This document shows positions 1 through 8,644 of a DNA stretch of 64,000 nt, piece after piece (position 1 is the stretch's first letter; each line of letters starts with the position of its first letter). The DNA lies in the NCBI RefSeq assembly GCF_029909975.1, contig NZ_CP094516.1, positions 2,790,001 to 2,854,000 on the forward strand, in the 5' to 3' direction. The DNA is from Bradyrhizobium sp. ISRA430. GTDB taxonomy: Bacteria; Pseudomonadota; Alphaproteobacteria; Rhizobiales; Xanthobacteraceae. The notes below the pieces were generated by a model, which saw only the letters and a list, made by a program, of their open reading frames with translations, did no database searches and was not told the DNA's origin. The translations under genes were made by a program, and so were the position numbers.

Positions 1-220
1 CGGCAAGTGAGGCGCAAGGCCTGTGCTCTCTTCGAAAAAAGACCCGATGCCGCAAAGCTATATCCATGCGGGCGACCAATCTGGCCATTGCCCGCCAAAA
101 ATTTTCGTCAAAAGCGTTCAAACGAAATTGGTCAGGCGCCTCACGCGCAAATGACACGACAATGACACCCAAAAAGGCGGCGGCCTGCTATCTTGCAAGC
201 GCGACAAAGTGTTGGGGCAA

Positions 221-1243
221 ATGATAATGACCATCATTCCTTTGACTCGTTGCCAATTCCTCATGCCTTTCGCTGAAATCCATTCCGAGGTCGGGGGGTC
301 TACTTCCTCGCTTCTGGCCAAGTTTCGACTTCCCACGTCCCTGGAAGATAAGGCTGATCACTACATCCCGCTTTTGCCGGCGATTCGCTTCGCGACGGCA
401 GCCCAGCATGTCCAAGGGATATCAGACATCGCCTTTCGGGCAGCCCAGCGGTTGACCTTCAGCCATCTGAGCGAAGCACTGCGCGCTCAAATCCGCCATT
501 CACCGACCCTGTTGTTTGCGCTTCAGCAGGTGTGCAAATGGGCGCCGGTCGAAGACACAAACCTGCACATCTGGCTGGAACGCTCCAACGAGAAGCTGAA
601 CATTTGCAGCAGAATCGTTGGAACGGAAGGCATAGCTCATCTCGAGATATCTCAGTGGCTCCAGAATGTTTTCATCATGCACGTCGTCCGCCAGTTCGCT
701 GGAGCCGATTGGACCCCGGCAGTCATTGCATTTGAGGCAACCCACACGCCCAGCACTCACGTTCAGTCGCACTGGCCGAACACCCGTTTCGTATCAGGTC
801 AAAGAGCCTCATGGATCGAAGTGCCGCTCAAACTCCTGAGCCTGCCGAATCTCGCAAATGCCACGCCGTCGGATTTGCCTGAGAGCGATCTTCAACCATT
901 CGGCAAAGACACCGTCAGCGCGCTCAGGCTGAGCCTGCCGTCCTACCTCGATGAAGGAGGCCCCACGGTAACCGAAGCGGCGGAGATGATCGGCTTGAGT
1001 GTCAGGAGTCTGCAGCGACGACTTTCGCAAGCGGGTCTTACATACTCGGGATTGCTCGAGCAGGTCCGATTTGACAATGCCATGAAGCTCCTATGCGATA
1101 CCGAGAATAAGATCATCGACGTCGCGTTCTCGTCGGGCTACGCTGATCCCGCTCACTTCACCCGTGCGTTTCGCCGGATCTCCGGCTGCACGCCGCGAGA
1201 GTTTCGCGATAGATCGAAGAACGGAGCTGTTACGCCCGTCTGA
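221..1243 (+). CDS. AraC-family transcriptional regulator
   Basis: Regulator of about 340 residues. The C-terminal third carries the two helix-turn-helix units of the AraC/XylS family: VTEAAEMIGLSVRSLQRRLS is the first recognition region, and IIDVAFSSGYADPAHFTRAF followed by RISGCTPREFR is the family signature. The long N-terminal part resembles the arabinose-binding-like domain of OruR/ArgR-type AraC proteins rather than a short cupin, so the effector is unknown. The ATG at 221 follows a GGGG stretch; a GTG at 209 and an ATG at 227 are in frame and possible. It stands alone in a left-hand strip that looks less GC-rich than the rest and holds broken genes, so transfer is likely. Confidence 0.85.
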   Translation: MIMTIIPLTRCQFLMPFAEIHSEVGGSTSSLLAKFRLPTSLEDKADHYIPLLPAIRFATAAQHVQGISDIAFRAAQRLTFSHLSEALRAQIRHSPTLLFALQQVCKWAPVEDTNLHIWLERSNEKLNICSRIVGTEGIAHLEISQWLQNVFIMHVVRQFAGADWTPAVIAFEATHTPSTHVQSHWPNTRFVSGQRASWIEVPLKLLSLPNLANATPSDLPESDLQPFGKDTVSALRLSLPSYLDEGGPTVTEAAEMIGLSVRSLQRRLSQAGLTYSGLLEQVRFDNAMKLLCDTENKIIDVAFSSGYADPAHFTRAFRRISGCTPREFRDRSKNGAVTPV

Positions 1244-1292
1244 CTTGTCCGGCTCGCAGCGACCCGCCGATCGTTTTCGGTGATTGGAGTTC

Positions 1293-1340
1293 GACGTCGC
1301 CGTATTGGCCTTCTTCCGCCAGCATCTCGGCAGGAACTGA
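1293..1340 (+). pseudogene. Possible C-terminal tail of a lost hydrolase
   Basis: Sixteen codons ending in TGA read DVAVLAFFRQHLGRN, which resembles the last helix of dienelactone-hydrolase or alpha/beta-hydrolase proteins (typically ..LAFFRKHLG). No coding sequence in this frame leads into it, so it can only be debris. The evidence is a short resemblance, so this is weak, but it fits the other broken genes nearby. Confidence 0.25.
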
Positions 1341-1447
1341 TCAGCCCTGAAGGGGCACGGCGGATTCGACGTGCTGATGCCCCCTGAGGCGAGGCGGAGC
1401 TGTGTGGTTCCTTCGCCGCCGCGCCCGGCTCCTTCGGCGTCAGGCGC

Positions 1448-1840
1448 CTACGGATTCCAGCCGCCGCTGCCGTATGGACGCGTGATGATTTCGAGCAGAT
1501 GCCCGTTCAACTCTTCGAAATAGAGGCCGCGTCCGCCGTCGTGATCGTTGATCTTGCCCGGATTTCGCTGCGCGGGATCAGCCCAGTAGGTGAGCTTCCG
1601 CTTGCGAATCCGATCGAAGATCGCGTCGAACTCGGCATCGCCGACCAGGAAGGCGTAGTGCTGGCGCGCGAACTCTCCTTTGCTTTCCATATAGTCGAGA
1701 TTGGCGTCGTTGTCGGTCGTCACCATGTGGAATGGTCCCCAGCGCCGCGGCGCGGGGAGCCCTAGCACCTCGGCCAGGAAATCGGCCGACGCCTTGCTGT
1801 CGCGAGCTGCCAGAATCGTATGATTGAAGTCGATAGCCAT
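1448..1840 (-). CDS. VOC (glyoxalase/bleomycin-resistance fold) family protein
   Basis: 130-residue single VOC domain. The N-terminal half starts IDFNHTILAARDSKASADFL and continues through LGLPAPRRWGPFH; the C-terminal half contains HYAFLV and ends in GRGLYFEELNGHLLEIIT. The spaced His and Glu residues (NHTIL, HYAFL, FEELNGHLLEI) are positioned as in metal-binding VOC dioxygenases and lyases. The ATG at 1840 (MAIDFNH) fits the domain start better than an in-frame start seven codons upstream. It is transcribed away from the truncated hydrolase to its right. The substrate cannot be inferred. Confidence 0.85.
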   Translation of the reverse strand: MAIDFNHTILAARDSKASADFLAEVLGLPAPRRWGPFHMVTTDNDANLDYMESKGEFARQHYAFLVGDAEFDAIFDRIRKRKLTYWADPAQRNPGKINDHDGGRGLYFEELNGHLLEIITRPYGSGGWNP

Positions 1841-1867
1841 GTTTAGATCTCTGCAACGCAACGATGG

Positions 1868-2605
1868 ATGAGATCAAAACGAGTGAGATGCGGAGCTAGT
1901 TCCTGCTTGAAATGCGCTGGTGATTCTGAAAAGCCTCCTGGCGGCTACGACAAGGCGACCATGGCTGCAGATATTCGCGCGCTTGTCCATCAACTTGGCG
2001 CAAGCCAGCTACATCTGGTTGGCCGCGACATCGGCGTGATGGTTGCCTACGCGTACGCAGCACAATGGCCGGACGAGGTCCAGACGCTCACCATGCTCGA
2101 CGTGCCGATTCCAGCGACGACGGCATGGAACGAAGCAAAATCAAAGCCCGACCCGGAGCTTTGGCATTTTGGGCTTTTCCAGCAGCGCGACATTGCCGAG
2201 CTGCTCGTGAGGGGACACGAGTATCAGTTCATCCGCGATTTCTACAGGAAGAGGGCCTTTCGGCCGGTCTTGGATGAAGACATCGCCGTCTGCGCAACCG
2301 CTTACGCGGCGCCCGGTGGTTTGCGTGCCGGCTTCGAGCTTTATCGCGCCTTCCCCGAGGATGAGCGCCGCTTTGCGGAGCTCGAAAAACGAAAACTATC
2401 GATGCCTGTCCTGGCGCTCGCCGGCGATAAAAGCAACGGCATGGTCGAGGTCACGATGGCAAGAGAGATTGCCCAAGATGTTCGCGGCGGCGTTGCGCCC
2501 GAGACGGGCCATTGGTTGCCGGACGAAAATCCAGAGTTCCTGACTGCGCAACTTCTGGGCTTCCTGCAACAGCCAAACCGCACGCAGGGACAATCGAACC
2601 GCTGA
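1868..2605 (+). pseudogene. Alpha/beta hydrolase (epoxide hydrolase/dehalogenase type), 5' truncated
   Basis: Homology to the Asp-nucleophile alpha/beta hydrolases begins abruptly at residue 18 (GDSEKPPGGYDK, about position 1919). The nucleophile motif is VGRDIG, with Asp where serine hydrolases carry Ser, as in epoxide hydrolases and haloacid/haloalkane dehalogenases. The catalytic His lies in ETGHWLPDEN and GDKSNG is near the acid position. Intact relatives have roughly 60-70 more N-terminal residues, with the first strands and the oxyanion-hole HG motif; here they are replaced by 17 unrelated residues. The fold should not form, so this is probably a deletion remnant. The reading frame is otherwise open, so the loss looks recent or the sequence is a rearrangement joint. 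Confidence 0.75.
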
Positions 2606-3287
2606 CAGTCCAACCTGAATGTTCTTACTACGCGCCCGCTCTTGCTCCCCAGAGGGGTCCGACTGCTGTGGCGCGCGGTCTGGGCTGTATCGGAGCCGAT
2701 TGCCGCTGCTTATAGGTCTTGGATAATTCGGAGGCTTCGGCAGATGCGGGAACCAAGGCAAAGGACAACGATATTGCCGTTGCTACTGCAAGAACAAAAA
2801 TGATCTCTCCTCCTCCGTTCGACGGAGGCTAACGGCTCCTGCAAACTTCGGTTCGCAAAGACAAACTGGTCTCCGGAGGCCCACCAACCAAGCACAACTA
2901 AGTGCGACCATTTGGTTGGCTTACTGCGGTAGCACGGGCTCCCTGCACAGTTGCGGTGTTACCCCAACAGGCTTGCGTCAGCAGGGAAAGTTCACTAGCC
3001 TGCATTGCACGGGGTAAGCAGTCTCCCCGTCAGACAGCTCCTTGTCCAAGCACTGCGCAGCGCTTGATTTTTCGGGCAGATTGCGCACGGACAAATGGGC
3101 TACTTATTTTCCGACACCACTGTGTTGCAAGCGGTCAGGCATCACGTGCCGGCGCTGGCCGGTATCCGCCCGCCGCAAGGTTCTGCTCGGAAACTAGGGC
3201 GGTCGACGGAACAGCCAGCCACCCCAGAAAGAGCGGGACTTCGCGACCTGACGGGTTCGTCACGCTGGGTCGCACTCTCTTGCGTGC
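2606..3287. other. Non-coding or decayed accessory DNA
   Basis: A 680-base gap between the truncated hydrolase and the GCS2-like gene. Open frames inside it have no family resemblance and unlike codon use, so I do not call them. The only suggestive content is a minus-strand signal-peptide-like reading frame at 2628-2804, listed separately. I see no RNA gene, terminator or transposase. Confidence 0.5.
2628..2804 (-). pseudogene. Small secreted peptide frame lacking a normal start codon
   Basis: On the minus strand a textbook ribosome-binding run (GGAGGAGGAGAG) is followed by ATC, then a hydrophobic stretch FVLAVATAISLSFALVPASA ending in an Ala-x-Ala signal-peptidase-like site, then about 34 mostly polar residues to a TAG stop. 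The expected ATG is ATC, so either this is a decayed small-secretome gene or a very rare start is used. Small periplasmic proteins of this shape are common in Bradyrhizobium. Confidence 0.3.
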
Positions 3288-4370
3288 GTGAGCCTAGTCA
3301 TGATTGAGCGTCGTCATAGAGGGTTTCGCTTTGGTCTTGAGGCGGAATTCCTCTTGGTCGATGCCGTGTCATTCCGTCCCTTGTGGCACCCGGATTTAAT
3401 CTTTCAGACGTTGAACTCCACGCTTGAGGCCATTCCGGTAGACGACTTCCAATGCGATGGCTTCAAGGTCGAGCCGCCTCATCGTAAACCGAGCCCCTAC
3501 GTCGTCGAGGGTTATCACCTTCCCGATCCCGACATGAATCCCATCGACTTGCTGCCGAAGGGCGTGGAGATTCGCACACCGATCTGCGAATCCATCGACG
3601 AATGCCTTGCGTCGCTCAAGGTTCTGCACGCTCGTCTGCAGCAGGCTTTGCAGCACCTTGGCTTTCAAGCCGTCGTGCTGTCGTTCCATCCGACCGAAGT
3701 CGCCTTCCGAGGTCCACAAAACAAGCGGCGGTACGACTTTTGGCAGTGGGCGATGGAAGCCATGGTGACCTACGGCCCGGACGTCAATATCAGCCTTCCG
3801 GAGAGCCTCTCGGCACGCATCGATCTGAAAGATTTGAATGAGAAGGTGAATTACTACATACCCGCCCTTACCGCACTCACTCTCGCTTCACCGCTACGGC
3901 AAGGCGAGCTCTGGCGCATTCGGGGACGCATTGGCAAGTCCGTGCGGACCTATCATCGCAGCGTAACAGCTCCCGCAATCGAGATTCATCCTGACGAGGG
4001 TCTGCGTCTGGAGCTGAAACCTTTTGAAATGACAAATTCGCTCACGGATTATCGCAACTACTTTTTGCTCTGGCTCGCACTCCTCCTGGACGACGACTTG
4101 AAGGGCCGGGCTTCTGACCAGACGCGCGTTTACGATATGGGTCGGATTGCCTGTGACGGTATCAATATCGGCTTCGTGAGGGAGCGCGCCACCGAAGTGC
4201 TTACACGAATGCCGGACGTGCTCGCCCCATGGGGGTTCGATTGTGGATCTCTCGATGGCTTACGCCGGCGGTTGGAAACAGGTCGCGTGCCGGCCGATGA
4301 CATCATTGCGATATTCGAACGGGAGAGGTCCGTCCCGGCAACCTTGCGTCACCTTTGCGATATAAATTGA
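3288..4370 (+). CDS. Glutamate-cysteine ligase GCS2-family protein (carboxylate-amine ligase-like)
   Basis: About 360 residues with the outline of the GCS2/YbdK family of ATP-dependent ligases that join a carboxylate to an amine. Visible marks: FGLEAEFLLVD near the N-terminus (the E-x-E metal/ATP site), GVEIRTPI, an HP followed by AMVTYGPDVNIS (family: MTxGxHVHIG), NYYIPALTALTLASP and a late RLELKPFE strand. Several residues differ from YbdK, so this is a divergent member and gamma-glutamylcysteine synthesis is not implied. The start is uncertain: GTG at 3288 or ATG at 3300, neither with a clear ribosome site. No partner gene is adjacent, so the substrates are unknown. Confidence 0.65.
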   Translation: MSLVMIERRHRGFRFGLEAEFLLVDAVSFRPLWHPDLIFQTLNSTLEAIPVDDFQCDGFKVEPPHRKPSPYVVEGYHLPDPDMNPIDLLPKGVEIRTPICESIDECLASLKVLHARLQQALQHLGFQAVVLSFHPTEVAFRGPQNKRRYDFWQWAMEAMVTYGPDVNISLPESLSARIDLKDLNEKVNYYIPALTALTLASPLRQGELWRIRGRIGKSVRTYHRSVTAPAIEIHPDEGLRLELKPFEMTNSLTDYRNYFLLWLALLLDDDLKGRASDQTRVYDMGRIACDGINIGFVRERATEVLTRMPDVLAPWGFDCGSLDGLRRRLETGRVPADDIIAIFERERSVPATLRHLCDIN

Positions 4371-4769
4371 CTCGCTTTTTGCAGCATCCAATTGACCGGT
4401 GTTCATCTTTGACGCGGGCTTGGCGACATCATCGGCGTGGCTAATCCTTGGGCATTTTCGCGCCTGCCCAACGTATCATTCGTAATCGACAGATCCTGGT
4501 TAGCCGCGCGTCGTCAAAGGACAGTAGGTGACATGAGGCCCACGGACCCAAGGATGTCACCTCCAAGCATCCGGGCAGATCGAGGCGGAGATCGTCGCCG
4601 TGGAAACTCAGCGCGCAAGCTTCACGTAGGAGTCCGCAGCGCTATGCCGCTGTCGGTGGAGAAAAAAGATACGTAGCGCGAAGTAGCGACGTCTTTCTTC
4701 AACGGAGCAGCGAATTACGCAATTTCCAAATGAAGCAACGAAAGAGATGATTTGGCGAGCAATATCAAC
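4371..4769. other. Gap between the GCS2-like gene and tRNA-Gln
   Basis: About 400 bases of mixed composition without a convincing gene. A frame at 4437-4676 has no family resemblance. The stretch touches the 3' end of tRNA-Gln, where an attachment site would lie. I found no second copy of the tRNA 3' end within the window and no integrase, so any such element has its other end outside or has decayed. Confidence 0.5.
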
Positions 4770-4844
4770 TGGCTGGGGCGGGAGGGATCGAACCTCCGAA
4801 TGGCGGAATCAAAATCCGCTGCCTTACCGCTTGGCTACGCCCCA
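4770..4844 (-). tRNA. tRNA-Gln(TTG)
   Basis: Read on the minus strand the gene begins TGGGGCGTAGCCAAGC and ends CGCCCCAGCCA. The seven-base acceptor arms pair perfectly, the anticodon arm is GCGGA-TTTTGAT-TCCGC with anticodon TTG, and the T arm is GGAGG-TTCGATC-CCTCC. CCA is encoded. The 3' end faces the accessory strip on the left. It is 75 bases long including CCA. Confidence 0.98.
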
Positions 4845-5112
4845 ACAGACCTGAAGCAACGACGGAAGAACGGGCTACCGCAGATTCCCTCAAGCCGTGC
4901 CGGTCTATAGGGAGCGGCGCGGCATTTCAACCGCCTGGACGGGCAAAATACCATAGGTCCCGGGGTGGAGCGCCATACTCTATTATGATCGCGACGATTG
5001 GCCCGTTCCGGGCGGGACTTGCCCGTCCGATCACCGATCGGCCCGTCCCGGCAGTTGAGACCTCCCCCGTTTCATGGGAATACGGCGCCAATGATGCCTA
5101 CGGGAGTGAGCT

Positions 5113-6891
5113 ATGACCTACCGCGCGCCGATCTCTGACATGCTGCTGTCGCTCAACCATGGCGCCGGCCTGAAGGCCGCCGTGGAGGCCGGCCATTACG
5201 GCGATTTCGACGCCGAGATCGCGAGCGCCGTGCTGGAGGAAGCCGGCAAGTTCGCAACCGACGTGCTGGCGCCGCTCAACCGCGTCGGCGACGAGCACGG
5301 CATCAAGCTCGATGCCGGCAAGGTCACCACCGCGCCGGGCTGGCCCGACGCCTACAAGCGCTGGACCGACGGCGGCTGGAACGCGGTGTCCGGGCCGGAA
5401 GCCTTCGGCGGCCAAGGGCTGCCGCTCGCGATCAACGCCGCCTGCACCGAGATCTGGAGCGCCTCCAATGTCGCCTTCGGCCTCTGCCCGCTGCTCACGG
5501 CCTCCGCGATGGAGGCGCTTGAGGCGCATGGCAGCGAGGAGCTGAAGAGGATCTATCTCGAGAAGCTCGTCACCGGCGAATGGACCGGCACCATGCAGCT
5601 CACCGAACCGCAGGCCGGCTCCGACGTCGGCGCGCTGCGCACCCGCGCCGAGCGGCAGGCCGACGGCACCTACCGCATCAAGGGGACGAAGATCTTCATC
5701 ACCTATGGCGAGCACGACATGACCGACAATATCGTGCATTTCGTGCTGGCCCGCCTGCCGGACGCGCCCGCCGGCACCAAGGGCATTTCGCTCTTTCTTG
5801 TTCCCAAGTTCATGGTCAACGCCGACGGCTCGCTTGGCGCGCGCAACGACATCTATGCGAGCGGCGTCGAGCACAAGCTCGGCATGCATGCATCCCCAAC
5901 CTGTACCATGACCATGGGCGACCATGGCGGCGCGATCGGATTTTTGATCGGCGAAGAGAACCAGGGCATGCGCTGCATGTTCACCATGATGAACCAGGCC
6001 CGACTCGGTGTCGGCCTCGAAGGCGTCGGGGTTGCCGATCGCGCCTATCAGCAGGCTCTGGCCTACGCCCAGGAGCGCCGCCAAGGCCGCGCCGTCGGCA
6101 AGAGGGGCGACGGCTCGGATGCAATCTTCGTCCACCCGGACGTCAAGCGCACACTGATGCGGATGCGGGCGCAGACCGCGGCGGCGCGCACCATCTGCTA
6201 CGCCACGGCGGTGGCGATCGACGTCTCCACGCGCGCCAAGGACGCCAAGGTGCGGGCCGACGCCGCCGCGCGCGCGGCATTGCTGACGCCGATCGCAAAG
6301 GCCTATTCCACCGATGTCGGCAACGAGGTCGCCTATCTTGGCGTGCAGGTGCATGGCGGCATGGGTTTCATCGAGGAGACCGGCGCCGCCCAGCACTATC
6401 GCGACGCGCGCATCACCACGATCTATGAGGGCACCAACGGCATTCAGGCGATCGACCTCGTCACGCGCAAGCTCGCAGCGAACGGCGGCGCGTCGGTGTG
6501 GGCGCTGCTTGACGAGCTCGCCGCCATCGTCAAGCAGGTCGAAGCCTCCAACGATCCCGCCTTCGGCACCACGCCCGCAAAGCTGCGCGAGGCGCTTGCA
6601 GCCTTGATGCGCACCAGCAAGTGGCTGCTGGAGCGGGTCGCCTCCGCGCCGAACGATGCACTCGCCGGCGCCACGCCCTATTTACAGCAATTCGGCGCCA
6701 CGCTCGGCGGCTGCATGCTGGCGGCCGAGGCGCTCGCCGCCAAGGGCGACGGCAATACGGAGGCGCCGCGCTACGTCTCGCTCGCCCGCTTCTTCGCCGA
6801 GAACATTACCGTGCAGGCGGGAGCGCTCGAGCGCACGGTGACGGAAAGCGCGGAGTCGGTTGCGGCGGCGGATGCGGTGTTGTTGGGGTAA
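5113..6891 (+). CDS. Acyl-CoA dehydrogenase, large C-terminal-extended type (DmdC/FadE-like)
   Basis: 592-residue flavoprotein that oxidises an acyl-CoA to the 2-enoyl-CoA and passes electrons to ETF. The usual domains are in order: an N-terminal helical domain, the middle strand domain with MQLTEPQAGSDVGALRT and IKGTKIFITYGEHDM, the C-terminal helices with GGMGFIEETGAAQHYRD, and the catalytic Glu in TIYEGTNGIQAIDLV. About 120 residues follow the core, as in the 3-methylmercaptopropionyl-CoA dehydrogenase-like group, whose members differ in substrate. The ATG at 5113 is 11 bases after a GGGAG site. It has no operon partner; a palindromic repeat follows. Confidence 0.9.
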   Translation: MTYRAPISDMLLSLNHGAGLKAAVEAGHYGDFDAEIASAVLEEAGKFATDVLAPLNRVGDEHGIKLDAGKVTTAPGWPDAYKRWTDGGWNAVSGPEAFGGQGLPLAINAACTEIWSASNVAFGLCPLLTASAMEALEAHGSEELKRIYLEKLVTGEWTGTMQLTEPQAGSDVGALRTRAERQADGTYRIKGTKIFITYGEHDMTDNIVHFVLARLPDAPAGTKGISLFLVPKFMVNADGSLGARNDIYASGVEHKLGMHASPTCTMTMGDHGGAIGFLIGEENQGMRCMFTMMNQARLGVGLEGVGVADRAYQQALAYAQERRQGRAVGKRGDGSDAIFVHPDVKRTLMRMRAQTAAARTICYATAVAIDVSTRAKDAKVRADAAARAALLTPIAKAYSTDVGNEVAYLGVQVHGGMGFIEETGAAQHYRDARITTIYEGTNGIQAIDLVTRKLAANGGASVWALLDELAAIVKQVEASNDPAFGTTPAKLREALAALMRTSKWLLERVASAPNDALAGATPYLQQFGATLGGCMLAAEALAAKGDGNTEAPRYVSLARFFAENITVQAGALERTVTESAESVAAADAVLLG

Positions 6892-6952
6892 GGCGGGCGC
6901 GCTGCCGTCCCGTCGTCACCGCGACGCTAGGAAAGCCGCGAGCCCGTTCTCC

Positions 6953-7053
6953 GCTGTCATTCCCCGCGAAAGCGGGGAATGACAGTACGCCGCGGCTTCT
7001 CAAGGGACGACAGACGTCTCGGAGTACTGGATCGCCCGATCAAGTCGGGCGAT
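6953..7053. repeat. Dispersed palindromic element, family A, copy 1
   Basis: Begins with a perfect 14-base-pair hairpin (arms 6954-6967 and 6972-6985, loop GAAA) and ends with a second palindrome around CGCCCGATCAAGTCGGGCG near 7034-7052, preceded by GTACTGGATCG. The same order of parts, with the same CCCCGCGAAAGCGGGG core and TACTGGATCG box, occurs at 45900-46019, so this is a repeat family. It lies between two genes that converge on it. Confidence 0.8.
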
Positions 7054-7131
7054 GACGCCGAATGTGCGGAGCGCGCGTGCCGCACTCTCGTGCGGTCCCG
7101 GATTACGCTTCGCTCCACCCGGGCTACGGAC

Positions 7132-8361
7132 CTACGATCCCTGCATGCCCTGCCCAGGCCGCCATAGTACGATTCCCGCGGCGACCAGGTCGAGCACGAC
7201 GCAAAGTGTGAACGCCATCGTGTAATCGCCGGTGAAGCTGCGCGCGAGGCCGACGATGCCGGGGCCGAACGCGCTGACGATGCCACTGATCGAGGTTCCC
7301 AGTCCCATCGCGGCCGCGAACGCATCGCGCCCGATCTCGCGCTGGATGATCAGCGGCGGGAAGGTGATCATGTTGCCGATCGAGAAGCCGTAGACGGCGC
7401 AGCACACGAGCAGCACCGTCGGGCTCGTGCTTTGCAGGAGAACGAACAGCGCCGCCGCCTGGCTCGTCATCGACGCCGCGCTTGCGAGCCGCGGATCGAG
7501 CCGGTCGACGAACAGGCCGAGCGACAGGCGGCCGACGACGGCCATGGTCGCCATGATGGTCACCGCGAGCCCCGCAGCCGAGCGGCCGATGGCCGGCTCG
7601 AGGAACGTCACCTGATGGATGATGAAGCCCATCTGCGCCAGCAGCGCGATCGCGATCGGCAGCACCATGGTCCAGAACGCCGGGTTGCCGAGCAGCGCCT
7701 TGCGGGAATGCACCGCAGGCGCGCCGCCCGCGGGCCCACCTCCGCCGGCGGCCTGCGTCATGTCCGCCGGCCAGGCGACGAAGGCCACGATCACCGGCAA
7801 CAGCAGCACCACCATCGCGGTGGTGGCCGCCAGCATCGCGGAGCGGAAGCCGATGCTGCCGGTCAGCGTCAGCAGCACGGGCACGAGCACGATGCCGCCG
7901 CAGGTCGCGCCGTTGAAGGCGAGGCTGAGCGCGAGCCCGCGCCGCCGCTCGAACCAGGAATTGAGCACGGTCGCGATCACCACGGTACCCATCCCGGTCC
8001 AGCCGAGCGACATCAGCGCGTAGGCGAGATAGAGCTGCCAGGGCGCCGCCATCAGCGCCAGCAGGATCGTCGATGCGCCGAGCGCCGAAAGGCCGCACAG
8101 GATCAGCGAACGCAGCCCGAAGCGAGCCAACAGATCGTCGGTGAAGATGACGAGGACGGAGGTCAGCAGGAACGAGAAGGTGCTGGCCGCGGAGACGAGC
8201 GTGCCTGGCCAGCCATGTGCACGCTGAAGTTCCGAAAGATAGACGCCCTGCCCGTACAGACCGAAGCCGAACATGAAGAAGGCCATCAGAAAACAGGCAA
8301 GCACGACGCGCCAGCCGCGATAGTGTGGCGAGGACTCGTTGATGCTCTCTGCGGCAACCAT
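7132..8361 (-). CDS. MFS transporter
   Basis: 409 residues with about twelve hydrophobic segments in two blocks of six, separated by a polar loop around residues 190-215. The sequence between helices 2 and 3 (DDLLARFGLRSLILCG) and the repeat in the second half (VDRLDPRLASAAS) match the major facilitator pattern. It resembles the oxalate/formate-antiporter-like or monocarboxylate branch. The start is taken at MVAAESINESSPHYRGWR, just before the first helix; the longer in-frame extension is unlike a membrane protein N-terminus. The substrate is unknown. Confidence 0.85.
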   Translation of the reverse strand: MVAAESINESSPHYRGWRVVLACFLMAFFMFGFGLYGQGVYLSELQRAHGWPGTLVSAASTFSFLLTSVLVIFTDDLLARFGLRSLILCGLSALGASTILLALMAAPWQLYLAYALMSLGWTGMGTVVIATVLNSWFERRRGLALSLAFNGATCGGIVLVPVLLTLTGSIGFRSAMLAATTAMVVLLLPVIVAFVAWPADMTQAAGGGGPAGGAPAVHSRKALLGNPAFWTMVLPIAIALLAQMGFIIHQVTFLEPAIGRSAAGLAVTIMATMAVVGRLSLGLFVDRLDPRLASAASMTSQAAALFVLLQSTSPTVLLVCCAVYGFSIGNMITFPPLIIQREIGRDAFAAAMGLGTSISGIVSAFGPGIVGLARSFTGDYTMAFTLCVVLDLVAAGIVLWRPGQGMQGS

Positions 8362-8644
8362 CGATCGCGCAATCAGCCAGATGGAGCGGGACGGGTGATC
8401 GTGAGCCACAACCACCGGTTTTTCAAATGAAACATTGTAGCCGATTGTTGCAACGCGCAACAGGGCATGCGGAGTAGCCCGGTGCAGACCCGGCGCGGCT
8501 TTCGCGGCGAACACGCCCCGCGCCAACGTTATACGCCGAGGGCACGCGGCTCACCGTCGAAAAGGCTGAACCCGGGATTGGCACGCCCGTGAGATCATGT
8601 AGGCTGAGACGGCGAGACTCGGCAATGGCGCGCGGGGGATCCTT

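Noticed and set aside
2902..3291. Frame of 129 codons before the GCS2-like gene
   Set aside because: No family resemblance, no ribosome site, Cys/Arg-rich random composition; kept as intergenic.
4437..4676. Possible recombinase remnant next to tRNA-Gln
   Set aside because: A phrase like QIEAEIVAVETQ can be read in one frame, but there is no catalytic motif and the match is too short.
5098..6396. Long frame antisense to the acyl-CoA dehydrogenase
   Set aside because: Shadow of the dehydrogenase reading frame, with no motif.
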